Source of the DNA: an uncultured Collinsella sp.
GTDB lineage: Bacteria; Actinomycetota; Coriobacteriia; Coriobacteriales; Coriobacteriaceae
Assembly (NCBI GenBank): GCA_934654775.1
Contig: CAKUGR010000001.1
Location: 186,001-250,000 of the forward strand
Direction: 5' to 3'
DNA: 64,000 bases
Under the pieces are notes generated by a model. The model did not search any database, was not told the DNA's origin, and saw only the letters and a program-made list of their open reading frames with translations. A program made the position numbers and the translations under genes. Below, piece after piece: positions 33,921 through 42,013 of the stretch; within the stretch, counting starts at the first letter, position 1; the number at the start of each line of letters is the position of its first letter.

Positions 33921-35309
33921 CTACTTATGGAGCGCGGCCATGGCGGGATCGACCGGCGCGGGAGCCTCCAGGTCGGAGACCTTTACAATGCCGTTCTCAT
34001 CGGAGAAGGCGCGGTAGATGGTCTGGATCGCCAGATCGAAGTCTTTCTCCTCCACGCCGATAATGATGTTGATCTCGTCGCAGCTCTGCGAAATCATACG
34101 CACGCTCACGCCCGCCTGGCCAAGCATGCCAAACAGGTGGCCGGAAATGCCGGCACGACCGCGCAGGTTGCGGCCGACCGTCGCGATGAGCGCCAGGCCC
34201 TCGACGACCTCAATCTCGAGCGGCTCGACCTCCTGCTGAATGTCGCCCACGAGCGAGTACAGTGAGTCGTGCACATCCTGCTCCTGCACCACGGCGCCAA
34301 AGCGGTCGACACCGGTGGGCATGTGCTCGACGGAGACGTCATAGCGCTCGAACACCGAAAGCGCGCGGCGCATAAAGCCGACGCGCGGCTTGGTACGGTC
34401 GCGGGCAACGTTGATGGCGACAAAGCCGCGCTTGCCGGTCACGCCGGTAATGATGGGCTCCGCCTCACCCTCGTCGGCCGTCTCGCTAATGATGGTGCCG
34501 GGGTCTTGCGGCGCATTGGTGTTCTTGATGACCAGCGGAATACCAGCCTCGCGCACGGGGAACACAGCCTCCTCGTGCAGGACGCTTGCACCCATGTACG
34601 AAAGTTCGCGCAGCTCCTCGTAGGTAACGCGGGCAATGGGCTGAGCCTCGGGAACAATACGCGGATCGGCAGAATAGAAGCCCGAGACGTCGGTCCAGTT
34701 CTCGTACAGGTCGGCGCCCAGGCACTTGGCCAGGATCGAACCGGAAATATCGCCGCCGCCACGGTCGAGCAGCTTGATCTGCCCCTCACGCGTCGCGCCG
34801 TAGAAGCCAGGCATAACGAAGCCGCCCTGCTGACCGTACTCTTGCACCAGCTCGGAGGTGCGGTTCATGCTGAGCGTACCGTCATGATGGAACGCAACGA
34901 CCGTCGCGGCGTCCAGAAACGGCAGGCCCAGGTACTCGGCCATCAGGCGAGCGGTGAAGTACTCGCCACGGCTCACGAGCTCCTCGGTGGAGTAGCCGCC
35001 CGAGCGGGCGCGCTCGGCAAAGGCCGCGAACTCCTCGCGGATGGGATAGGTGAGCTCCAGCTCGTCAGCGATATCAAAGTAGCGCTGGCCAATGTCCTCG
35101 AGCAGCTCCTCGCACGACACGTGATACTTAACGTGTGCGTTAACCAGGTAGAGCAGGTCGGTCACCTTGGTGTCGCCCTTAAAGCGGCGACCGCAGGCGG
35201 AAACCACCACAAAACGGCGGGCAGGGTCGGCATCGACGATGGCCTTAATCTTCTTGAAGTGTTCGGCGTCGGCGACCGACGAGCCGCCAAACTTGGCAAT
35301 TTTTATCAT
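33921..35309 (-). CDS. lysC: Aspartate kinase
   Basis: 462 residues. First step of the aspartate family pathway. N-terminal KFGGSSVAD (ATP/aspartate site), SRGEYFTARL, GFYGATREGQIKLLDRGGGD. The C-terminal 150 residues carry two ACT domains (VSVEHMPTGVDRF and VRMISQSCDEINIIIGVEE), so feedback control by lysine or threonine is expected. Divergent from thrC with about 100 nt between starts, too short for a lysine riboswitch. Confidence 0.95.
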   Translation of the reverse strand: MIKIAKFGGSSVADAEHFKKIKAIVDADPARRFVVVSACGRRFKGDTKVTDLLYLVNAHVKYHVSCEELLEDIGQRYFDIADELELTYPIREEFAAFAERARSGGYSTEELVSRGEYFTARLMAEYLGLPFLDAATVVAFHHDGTLSMNRTSELVQEYGQQGGFVMPGFYGATREGQIKLLDRGGGDISGSILAKCLGADLYENWTDVSGFYSADPRIVPEAQPIARVTYEELRELSYMGASVLHEEAVFPVREAGIPLVIKNTNAPQDPGTIISETADEGEAEPIITGVTGKRGFVAINVARDRTKPRVGFMRRALSVFERYDVSVEHMPTGVDRFGAVVQEQDVHDSLYSLVGDIQQEVEPLEIEVVEGLALIATVGRNLRGRAGISGHLFGMLGQAGVSVRMISQSCDEINIIIGVEEKDFDLAIQTIYRAFSDENGIVKVSDLEAPAPVDPAMAALHK

Positions 35310-35412
35310 GGCGTGGAGGTTACCTTTCTAAAAGCCTCTGCAAACCTGTTTTGCGCGCTCTGATACCATGGTTTCACCGATTGGGACCAAGGCATCCGAG
35401 GAGCAGTGTTAT

Positions 35413-36930
35413 ATGGGAACTTATCATAGTACACGAGGACGCACTTTATCGTGCTCAAGTAAGGTGGCAATCCGTACCGGCATCGCTCCCGACGGGGGTT
35501 TGTTTGTCTCGGACGAGCGCGGCACCCAGCAGGTCGATATCAGCTCGCTTGCAGATAAATCGTACTTTGAAATCGCTCAAGATGTGTTGGGAATGTTACT
35601 GAATGATTACACGGACGAAGAAATTTCGGCGTGTGTCAACGAAGCATACCGCGGCACGTTCGCGAGCGAAGAGGTCACGCCGCTCGTCAAACTCGACGCC
35701 GCACCGGGCGCCGACGCCCCTCAGACCTATGTGATGGAGCTCTTTGGCGGCCCCACGAGCGCCTTTAAGGATGTCGCCCTGCAGATGCTCCCCCGCCTGA
35801 TGGCACGCACCTCCGCCAAGGACGGCGGCGCCGAGCGCATCATGATCGTCACCGCTACGTCGGGCGACACCGGCAAGGCCGCGCTCGCCGGTTTTGCCGA
35901 CGCTCCGGGCACGGGCATCACTGTCTTTTATCCCGAGGGCAAGGTCAGCCGCGTCCAGAACCTGCAGATGTCCACGCAGGAGGGCGACAACGTCGCCGTC
36001 TGTGGCATCCGCGGCAACTTCGATGACGCCCAGAGCGCCGTCAAGCGCATCTTTGCCGATAAGGAGCTTGCTGAGCGCCTGGAGGCCGCCGGCACCGTGC
36101 TTTCGAGCGCCAACTCCATCAACGTCGGCCGTCTGGTGCCGCAGGTCGTCTACTACTTTGCCGCCTATGCGCAGCTGCTGCGCACCGGCGCTATCGAGGC
36201 TGGCGACGCCGTTGAGTTCTGCGTGCCCACCGGCAACTTTGGCGATATCCTGGCCGGTTACTATGCCAAGCGCATGGGCCTGCCCGTCGCCAAGCTCGTC
36301 GTGGCCAGCGACAAGAACAACGTGCTCGCCGACTTCTTGACCACCGGCGTCTACGACCGCAACCGTCCGTTCTTCACGACCATCTCGCCGTCGATGGACA
36401 TCCTCATTAGCTCCAACCTGGAGCGCATGCTGTACTTCCTGTCCGACGGCGACTGCGAGCTCGTTGCCGGCCTTATGGAGCAGCTTGCCCAGACCGGTCG
36501 CTACGAGGTGCCCGCCGAGCTGCTGGCAAAGATTCAGAGCGTGTTTGGCTGCGGTTGGGCCAGCGAGGACGAGGTTCGCGCCGCTATCAAGAGCTGCTGG
36601 GACGCCAACGGCTACGTGATCGACCCGCACACCGCCTGTGGCTATCACGTCTTTGAGCAGGTCGCCCCCGCCGAGGGCGCCAAGGCCCGCGTGCTGCTTT
36701 CGACCGCCAGCCCCTACAAGTTCCCGCGCGCCTGCTGCGACGCCCTGGGCCTCGACGTGCCCGAGGATGACTTTGAGGCTATGCGCGTGCTCGAGCAGGC
36801 CACCAACACGGTCGCCCCGGCCCAGCTCGCCGAACTCGAGTCCAAGCCCGTCCGCTTCGAAGACGTCTGCAACGTCGAAGAGATGGCAAGCTACGTCGAG
36901 TCTGCAGCAAAACGAATGAGCACCAACTAG
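35413..36930 (+). CDS. thrC: Threonine synthase
   Basis: 505 residues from ATG 35413; GAGGAG lies upstream and the usual MxYxSTRG start follows (MGTYHSTRG). Converts phosphohomoserine to threonine using PLP. Schiff-base Lys119 in FGGPTSAFKDVALQ; phosphate-binding TATSGDTGKAAL; VPTGNFGDILAGYYAKRMG. Long form typical of gut anaerobes. Followed by a terminator and then thrB. Confidence 0.95.
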   Translation: MGTYHSTRGRTLSCSSKVAIRTGIAPDGGLFVSDERGTQQVDISSLADKSYFEIAQDVLGMLLNDYTDEEISACVNEAYRGTFASEEVTPLVKLDAAPGADAPQTYVMELFGGPTSAFKDVALQMLPRLMARTSAKDGGAERIMIVTATSGDTGKAALAGFADAPGTGITVFYPEGKVSRVQNLQMSTQEGDNVAVCGIRGNFDDAQSAVKRIFADKELAERLEAAGTVLSSANSINVGRLVPQVVYYFAAYAQLLRTGAIEAGDAVEFCVPTGNFGDILAGYYAKRMGLPVAKLVVASDKNNVLADFLTTGVYDRNRPFFTTISPSMDILISSNLERMLYFLSDGDCELVAGLMEQLAQTGRYEVPAELLAKIQSVFGCGWASEDEVRAAIKSCWDANGYVIDPHTACGYHVFEQVAPAEGAKARVLLSTASPYKFPRACCDALGLDVPEDDFEAMRVLEQATNTVAPAQLAELESKPVRFEDVCNVEEMASYVESAAKRMSTN

Positions 36931-36942
36931 ATCCCTTATTAA

Positions 36943-36962
36943 GCGCCGGCGAAAGCCGGCGC
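36943..36962 (+). terminator. Terminator after thrC
   Basis: Perfect stem GCGCCGGC/GCCGGCGC with GAAA loop, followed by ACCTTCTTTC. Confidence 0.8.
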
Positions 36963-37010
36963 ACCTTCTTTCATCAGATAACCCCCGGGATGATGACGAA
37001 CGCGCACAGC

Positions 37011-37118
37011 GTGCCTGGCTGTTTAGTTCGTCGCGAGTTCCGCACGCAAAGGAAAGCACTTAATGTGCTTTCCGTCTTGCGCAGGACTGCCCGAGCAGCG
37101 AACTAAACAGCCAGGCAC
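37011..37118. repeat. 108-nt palindrome upstream of thrB (family G)
   Basis: Perfect 20-nt outer arms GTGCCTGGCTGTTTAGTTCG and complement, inner perfect stem GGAAAGCAC/GTGCTTTCC, and unequal internal strands. Ends 15 nt before the thrB ATG, just upstream of its RBS, so it would fold in the thrB leader if transcribed. Confidence 0.85.
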
Positions 37119-37133
37119 GCCAGGAGGACTCAC

Positions 37134-38015
37134 ATGATCAAGATCACCGTCCCAGCAACCAGCGCCAACTTGGGCATCGGCTACGACACCCTCGGCATGG
37201 CCGTCAGCCTCTACTCGCACTTCACCTTCGAGCGCGCCGACAAGCTCACCATCACGGGCTGCCCCGAGGAGTTCCAAAACGAGAACAACCTGGTCTACGT
37301 GAGCTTTGTCGATGCTCTGGCCGCCTGGGGCGAGCCGGCCTTCCCCGTCGCCATAGACATCCAGACCGATGTGCCCGTCGCCCGCGGCCTGGGCTCCAGC
37401 TCCACCTGTGTCGTCGCCGGCATCATGGCAGCTGCCGCGCTGACGGGCCACACCGTCGATCGCGCCGAGCTTGTCCGCATCGCCACCGAGGTCGAGGGCC
37501 ATCCCGATAACGTTGCCCCCGCCATCCTGGGCGGCGCCGTCTGCTCCTTTACGCCGACCGACTCGCTGCCCCAGTGCCTGCGCTACGAGGTGAGCGATCG
37601 CTTACGTTTTATTACCGTGATTCCGCCCTACGAGGTGCACACGAGCGAGGCGCGCAAGGTCGTGCCGCAGGAGATTCCGCTCTCCACTGCCGTGTGGCAA
37701 ATGGGCCGCATCGCCGGCATGACGCGCGGTCTGGAGACCGGCGATCTGGACCTGATTGCCGCCGCCAACGATGACCGCATTCAGGAGCCCTATCGTCGCC
37801 GCCTGATCCCCGACTACAACGCCGTGCGAGACACCTGCCTCAACGGTGGCGCCAAGACCATCTGGATCAGCGGCTCCGGCTCGACCCTCATGGCCGTGAC
37901 CGACGATACCATTGTGGCCAAGTTCCTGCAGGTCAAACTGCGCGAGCAGTTCCCCAAGTGCGATACGCATATCCTGACGTGCGACACGGAAGGCGCCCAG
38001 ATCGAATACCTATAG
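37134..38015 (+). CDS. thrB: Homoserine kinase
   Basis: 293 residues, RBS AGGAGG. GHMP-family kinase making O-phosphohomoserine for ThrC. N-terminal VPATSANLGIGYDTLGMAV, ATP-binding VARGLGSSSTCVVAG at 82-96 and EGHPDNVAPAILGG. Together with asd, lysC and thrC it gives most of the threonine branch; homoserine dehydrogenase is not in the window. A family C element follows after 21 nt. Confidence 0.95.
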   Translation: MIKITVPATSANLGIGYDTLGMAVSLYSHFTFERADKLTITGCPEEFQNENNLVYVSFVDALAAWGEPAFPVAIDIQTDVPVARGLGSSSTCVVAGIMAAAALTGHTVDRAELVRIATEVEGHPDNVAPAILGGAVCSFTPTDSLPQCLRYEVSDRLRFITVIPPYEVHTSEARKVVPQEIPLSTAVWQMGRIAGMTRGLETGDLDLIAAANDDRIQEPYRRRLIPDYNAVRDTCLNGGAKTIWISGSGSTLMAVTDDTIVAKFLQVKLREQFPKCDTHILTCDTEGAQIEYL

Positions 38016-38036
38016 ACGCCGCCCCGTATACCCGCC

Positions 38037-38161
38037 GGGGAGCCCAGAGGCTTTGCTCCCAAATCGTCCTCGGACATGGCAGGACCCCCGCTGCGCACTT
38101 CGTGCGGCGGGGGTCCTGCCGTCCTGCGGAAAGATTTGGGAGCAAAGCCTCTGGGCTCCCC
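38037..38161 (+). repeat. Family C 3'-flanking structured element, copy 2
   Basis: 125-nt inverted repeat, outer arms GGGGAGCCCAGAGGCTTTGC and complement, internal strands CGTCCTCGGACATG and CGTCCTGCGGAAAGAT, inner stem GCAGGACCCCCGC. Starts 21 nt after the thrB stop. Bases 38162-38315 hold no gene. Confidence 0.88.
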
Positions 38162-38315
38162 TACGTCAACTTCGCCGGCGGCGGCTACAGGGACCTACGC
38201 TCTGGAAAGTCGCCAGGCTGATAGTTTGGCTTCTATTTGATAAAGGAGCACTTCCTAGCATCTCATTCGCCCTATAGCTCTGTTTTAATTTCTAATTGAT
38301 GATCGATGCGTGGCG

Positions 38316-38585
38316 TTATCTATTATTTTCTTCGCTACTCAAAACAGCCCCAAGTTTACGCACTAGCGTCTCAACAGTAATTCCGAGTGCATCCGCGTAG
38401 GCAAACTGCTCATAAATCCTAAGGCTGCGTTCCCCGGTCTCGACCTTTGAGATGAACGACTGAGGTACCCCCAGTTTCTTTGCGAGTTCAACCTGAGTGA
38501 TACCTTGCTCCCGACGAATCTGGGAAAGGCATTTTCCGCATGTCCTGTTTGCATCAACGTTCATGCCGCTTACGCTATATTCCAT
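38316..38585 (-). CDS. Small XRE-family regulator
   Basis: 89 residues from ATG 38585 (a TTG at 38600 lies inside the operator and is less likely). HTH at about 22-50 (GITQVELAKKLGVPQSFISK) and KVETGERSLRIYEQFAYAD. Two Cys near the N-terminus (TCGKC). Its start sits 5 nt from a 23-bp palindrome, so it probably represses itself and the divergent membrane-protein gene. AT-richer than the surrounding core genes. Confidence 0.85.
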   Translation of the reverse strand: MEYSVSGMNVDANRTCGKCLSQIRREQGITQVELAKKLGVPQSFISKVETGERSLRIYEQFAYADALGITVETLVRKLGAVLSSEENNR

Positions 38586-38589
38586 TTTG

Positions 38590-38612
38590 ATATATCCCAA
38601 ACTGGGATATAT
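38590..38612. promoter_or_regulatory. Palindromic operator ATATATCCCA-AAC-TGGGATATAT
   Basis: Perfect 10-bp half sites around a 3-bp centre, directly upstream of the small XRE gene and 75 bp before the divergent membrane-protein ORF. Size and place fit a dimeric XRE repressor site. Confidence 0.75.
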
Positions 38613-38687
38613 TTATGTCACCAGCCATTCCGCTTGCCACAGTTGTTCGCATCGCAAATTAAGAACGAGAAAGGAGCCTTGATAAAC

Positions 38688-39701
38688 ATGAATGACGAGA
38701 CGAAAGAGCCCGCCGAGGAGCAAACGCCCAGCGCATCTGACGAACGGAAGCCGAATGTCGAAGGGGAACAGTTTACTGATGGTGCTGACGATGCCCCTTC
38801 CCCAGAAGATCGGCCGTCAAATGAAGATGAGAGCACGTGTAAAAAAGAAGGAAGCAAGTCCCTTCTAGCGCGCGCTATTCATAAATTCGGTGGTAATAAA
38901 CGAGCGGCCATCGCGGCTGCCGCAGTAGTTGTTGCCATCTTCTGTTTACCCATGGTGTTTCCCCAATTGTTTTGCACCCACAAGCTGTGGACCAATGCAA
39001 CCTGCACAAGCCCTCGCACCTGTAAAAGTTGCGGCAAAACCGAGGGGGAACCACTCGGGCACGAATGGGAGGAAGCAACCTGCACGACTCCGGAGACCTG
39101 TCAACGTTGTGGCAGAACTAAAGGGGAATCCCTTGGTCATCAACCGGGTTCATGGACTAAGGAAGTCGACTACGTAGACGCCACCTCAAAGGAAATTCAA
39201 GAATGCGAAAGATGCGGAGAGGTCGTTGACACCCGTAGCGAAAAGGAAATCACATCCTTTGTTGGCGACGGAATGTTTTCTATTTCCCCCAAAGGCTTTG
39301 TTGAGCGACTTAACGAAGAATTCTCCACTCTACCCAATTGCAGCAGCATGAATGCGGACTACGAACTAGACGATAGCGGCATGGGACTCGAACTTCAAAT
39401 CAAAAACGGTTCTAAGATTGCTGGTATTGGAGGATTCTTCTCGGACTCGAGCAGCCAGCTACTATTCAGCTATCTTGGATCCGAGAACTGCTTCAAAAAC
39501 ATAGTCATGTACTTTGAAAGTTCAGACTATGCCGCGGCGACAGCATTAGCAACCATACAAGCGATTGATCCAACACTTTCGTTTTCAGACGCCAAGGAAG
39601 TTGGTGCTGCCTGCGTAGATACGCCAACTGTCAAAAATGGAGTTACATACGCAATAGCAGCCTCGAATGGCGAGTACTGGCTGAGTGCTCGAATTGAATA
39701 A
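38688..39701 (+). CDS. Single-pass membrane protein with tandem CxxC repeats
   Basis: 337 residues from ATG 38688 (AAAGGAG upstream). Residues 1-70 are acidic and polar, a helix follows at about 73-95 (AAIAAAAVVVAIFCLPMVFP), then two tandem repeats of about 27 residues (TCTSPRTCKSCGKTEGEPLG and TCTTPETCQRCGRTKGESLG) and a third CERCGEVV. The last 180 residues are a soluble domain I do not recognise. The Cys-pair repeats resemble zinc-ribbon-like repeats common in secreted gut-bacterial proteins. Next to an XRE gene with a shared operator; the codon use is AT-richer than neighbours, a sign of transfer. Confidence 0.75.
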   Translation: MNDETKEPAEEQTPSASDERKPNVEGEQFTDGADDAPSPEDRPSNEDESTCKKEGSKSLLARAIHKFGGNKRAAIAAAAVVVAIFCLPMVFPQLFCTHKLWTNATCTSPRTCKSCGKTEGEPLGHEWEEATCTTPETCQRCGRTKGESLGHQPGSWTKEVDYVDATSKEIQECERCGEVVDTRSEKEITSFVGDGMFSISPKGFVERLNEEFSTLPNCSSMNADYELDDSGMGLELQIKNGSKIAGIGGFFSDSSSQLLFSYLGSENCFKNIVMYFESSDYAAATALATIQAIDPTLSFSDAKEVGAACVDTPTVKNGVTYAIAASNGEYWLSARIE

Positions 39702-39718
39702 TTAGCAAACGTTTGGTT

Positions 39719-40417
39719 TTAGGCCGCACTGGGTTCTTTGTAGTTGAAGACTGGTTCTAGGAGGTCTTCGATGTTGCAGTGGAGGGATTTTGCCATGGCT
39801 CTTACGGTTGCTACTGAGGCTTCGTTGATATTTCTTTGGCGCTGTTCGTACATTTGGATTGAGCGGAGTGATACACCCGATTCGTATGCCAAATCTTGCT
39901 GAGTTTTCTTCAGCCTCTTTCTTGCTAGCGCCAACTTAGTCTGGCGAGGCGTTTTCTTCGCCATGTCGCAGACAAGGCGAGCCACGCGTTCTTCCGAGGC
40001 TTCGTGCCAGGGGTAGTACAGGTTGCGCAGCTCATCAAACGGAACGATGTGCAGCAAGTCTTCGAAAGACTCCCCCAGATGCCACTGCAAGTATGCCAAT
40101 ATCCAGCCTGTCCAGTATTCCGGTGTCTTCTCAAATCGGTAGGTGCGGTCTGGCATCGATCCCGCTTGATAGCCTGACCTTTCAGCAATAAGCGCAAACA
40201 GCTCAACGCCCGATTTCCCTGCTACAACCCATGCATTGCCACGCTCAAACTCGCGAGCCACGCCGCTCAAACAAAAGAGTTCCGCGACTTTTATTCCTTC
40301 AGTTCCATAGTCATTCACGGCATAGTCGAAACAATCGCCAAGGTTGTTCATTGCGTCCTCAAGATAATAGACGGGATAAGTCTTGCTCGGTCCACAATCC
40401 GTTAATTCCTGAATCAT
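39719..40417 (-). CDS. XRE-family regulator with N-terminal accessory domain
   Basis: 232 residues, RBS GGAGGG. C-terminal HTH at about 160-220 (LKKTQQDLAYESGVSLRSIQ then MYEQRQRNINEASVATVRAM). The N-terminal 130 residues (YYLEDAMNNLGDCFDYAVND, AREFERGNAWVVAGKSGVEL, KTPEYWTGWILAYLQWHLGE) form a domain I have seen with HTH domains in gut Firmicutes near DUF3990/DUF3791 genes; here those partners are absent. Convergent with the Cys-repeat membrane protein. Probably part of a small acquired patch. Function unknown. Confidence 0.75.
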   Translation of the reverse strand: MIQELTDCGPSKTYPVYYLEDAMNNLGDCFDYAVNDYGTEGIKVAELFCLSGVAREFERGNAWVVAGKSGVELFALIAERSGYQAGSMPDRTYRFEKTPEYWTGWILAYLQWHLGESFEDLLHIVPFDELRNLYYPWHEASEERVARLVCDMAKKTPRQTKLALARKRLKKTQQDLAYESGVSLRSIQMYEQRQRNINEASVATVRAMAKSLHCNIEDLLEPVFNYKEPSAA

Positions 40418-40483
40418 TTAATCACCCTCCCCCGTTATTAAATCGCTGAATCGATAGCACTCGATGCTGCTTCCATACAAAAT

Positions 40484-40526
40484 ATCACCCTAGCGACAGT
40501 CTGTTATCAGCTATCGCTAGGGTGAT
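40484..40526 (-). terminator. Terminator after engB
   Basis: Perfect 13-bp stem ATCACCCTAGCGA/TCGCTAGGGTGAT; minus-strand exit is ATTTTGT. Confidence 0.75.
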
Positions 40527-40564
40527 TTGAATTTACTGATGTATTTATCAGACAGGAATGCTTC

Positions 40565-41155
40565 CTAGAGGCAGGCTTCGGCGATTCGTTTTTTGAGTTC
40601 GTCGATGCCGGTGCCGGTTTGGGAGCTTGTGATGATCACGTTCTCGGCCGGGACGTTGAGCTGCTTTTTGATGGCTGCTGCCTGGCGGGCCTGCTGGGTG
40701 CGGCTGAGCTTGTCGGCCTTGGTAAGGCAGACGATAAAGTTGAACTCGTTGCCCTGCAGGTAGTCGATCATATCGTGGTCGAGCTTGCTAGGATCGTGAC
40801 GAATATCCACCAGCGACACGACCAGGTTGAAGCTGCGCTCGGAATCGAAGAAGTCGCCAATGAGCTCCGCCCAGCGATCGCGCTCTGCCTTGGAGCGACG
40901 CGCGAAGCCGTAGCCCGGCAGGTCCACGAAGTGCACGTCGTCAGCCTCGAAGAAGTTGATGTTGCTCGTCTTGCCCGGCGTGCTCGAAACCTTGACTAGG
41001 TTCTTGCGGCCAAAAAGCTTGTTCATGATAGACGACTTGCCCACGTTAGAGCGTCCGACGAAGCTCACCTCGGGGCAGGTGGACTCGGGGATCTGCGAAA
41101 CCTTGCCGTAGCTGGCAACAAACTTGGCAAGCTGGTAGTTAATGGAATCGGCCAT
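40565..41155 (-). CDS. engB: Ribosome-biogenesis GTPase EngB/YsxC
   Basis: 196 residues from ATG 41155 with AAGGAG 6 nt upstream. G1 GRSNVGKSSIM, G3 DLPGYGFARRSK, G4 TKADKL. Acts in late assembly of the large ribosomal subunit. Followed by a strong terminator; 39 nt after the mtnN gene, so the two are probably co-transcribed. Confidence 0.96.
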   Translation of the reverse strand: MADSINYQLAKFVASYGKVSQIPESTCPEVSFVGRSNVGKSSIMNKLFGRKNLVKVSSTPGKTSNINFFEADDVHFVDLPGYGFARRSKAERDRWAELIGDFFDSERSFNLVVSLVDIRHDPSKLDHDMIDYLQGNEFNFIVCLTKADKLSRTQQARQAAAIKKQLNVPAENVIITSSQTGTGIDELKKRIAEACL

Positions 41156-41194
41156 GGACACTCCTTGGTCGTAGGTTCTTACAAAATGGGCGCG

Positions 41195-41935
41195 CTACTG
41201 CGCAGCGGCAATGCGTCGGACGATATCGAGCGTGATGTCGCTCGCGGCACGCGCGTACTCAAACAGGTCGAACTCGCGGTCGCAAATCGCATCGTACGCC
41301 TCGTCACAATTATCGCTGATAGCGCGCAGCACCAGGCAATCGACACCATTTTTGGTTGCGACATGGGCAATTGCCGCGCCCTCCATGCCAACACAATCGG
41401 CATGAGTCGCCTCGATAGCGGCATTGCGCATGGCGGCGCCCGTCACAAAGCGGTTTCCTGTGGCAATCGTGCCGACCAGGAACTGTTTGGCGCCTTCGTT
41501 CGAAGCGGCCGCATTTGTCGAAGCATCAACAAACCCACGCTCAGCAAGCACGTCGGCGGCAATGTCGACCAGCGCAGGCGTCGAGCCAAACTCCTCGAGC
41601 CCCGGTGCGGACTCGGCGATAAGCGCGGTATCGGTATCCAGATAGCGCAGGCGTTTGCCGATGACCACGTCGTCGATATGGAGCTTGGGGTTCAGACCGC
41701 CCGCGATACCCGAAAACACAACAGCCTGCGGAGCATATTTACTAATGAGGTGCTGTGTTGCGGCGGCGGCGTTCACCGTGCCCATGCCCGCCGTTGTGGC
41801 GACAATCGTCAGGCCGTCGAGCTCACCGCTCACAACGGTCAAACCAGCCTCCTGTGACTCGCAAACGTCGCTCAGCTCTTCCTTAATCTGCATGATCTCT
41901 TTTTCGAGCGCACCGATAAACGCGATGGTAGCCAT
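41195..41935 (-). CDS. mtnN: 5'-methylthioadenosine/S-adenosylhomocysteine nucleosidase
   Basis: 246 residues from ATG 41935. Cleaves adenine from MTA and SAH, recycling products of SAM use. IAFIGALEKEI at the N-terminus, VFSGIAGGLNP, substrate Glu in GMEGAAIAHVA and general acid Asp in RAISDNCDEA. Start chosen at the second Met because the fold begins there. Confidence 0.93.
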   Translation of the reverse strand: MATIAFIGALEKEIMQIKEELSDVCESQEAGLTVVSGELDGLTIVATTAGMGTVNAAAATQHLISKYAPQAVVFSGIAGGLNPKLHIDDVVIGKRLRYLDTDTALIAESAPGLEEFGSTPALVDIAADVLAERGFVDASTNAAASNEGAKQFLVGTIATGNRFVTGAAMRNAAIEATHADCVGMEGAAIAHVATKNGVDCLVLRAISDNCDEAYDAICDREFDLFEYARAASDITLDIVRRIAAAQ

Positions 41936-42013
41936 GCCATTCCCCAAACCTATACGAAATTCTCAACCACGGTATGGTACCAGCATTTTGTTTGAGCACG
42001 CCAAACGAACACG

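Noticed and set aside
35310..35412. Lysine riboswitch upstream of lysC
   Set aside because: The divergent gap is about 100 nt, too short, and no lysine-riboswitch core is visible.
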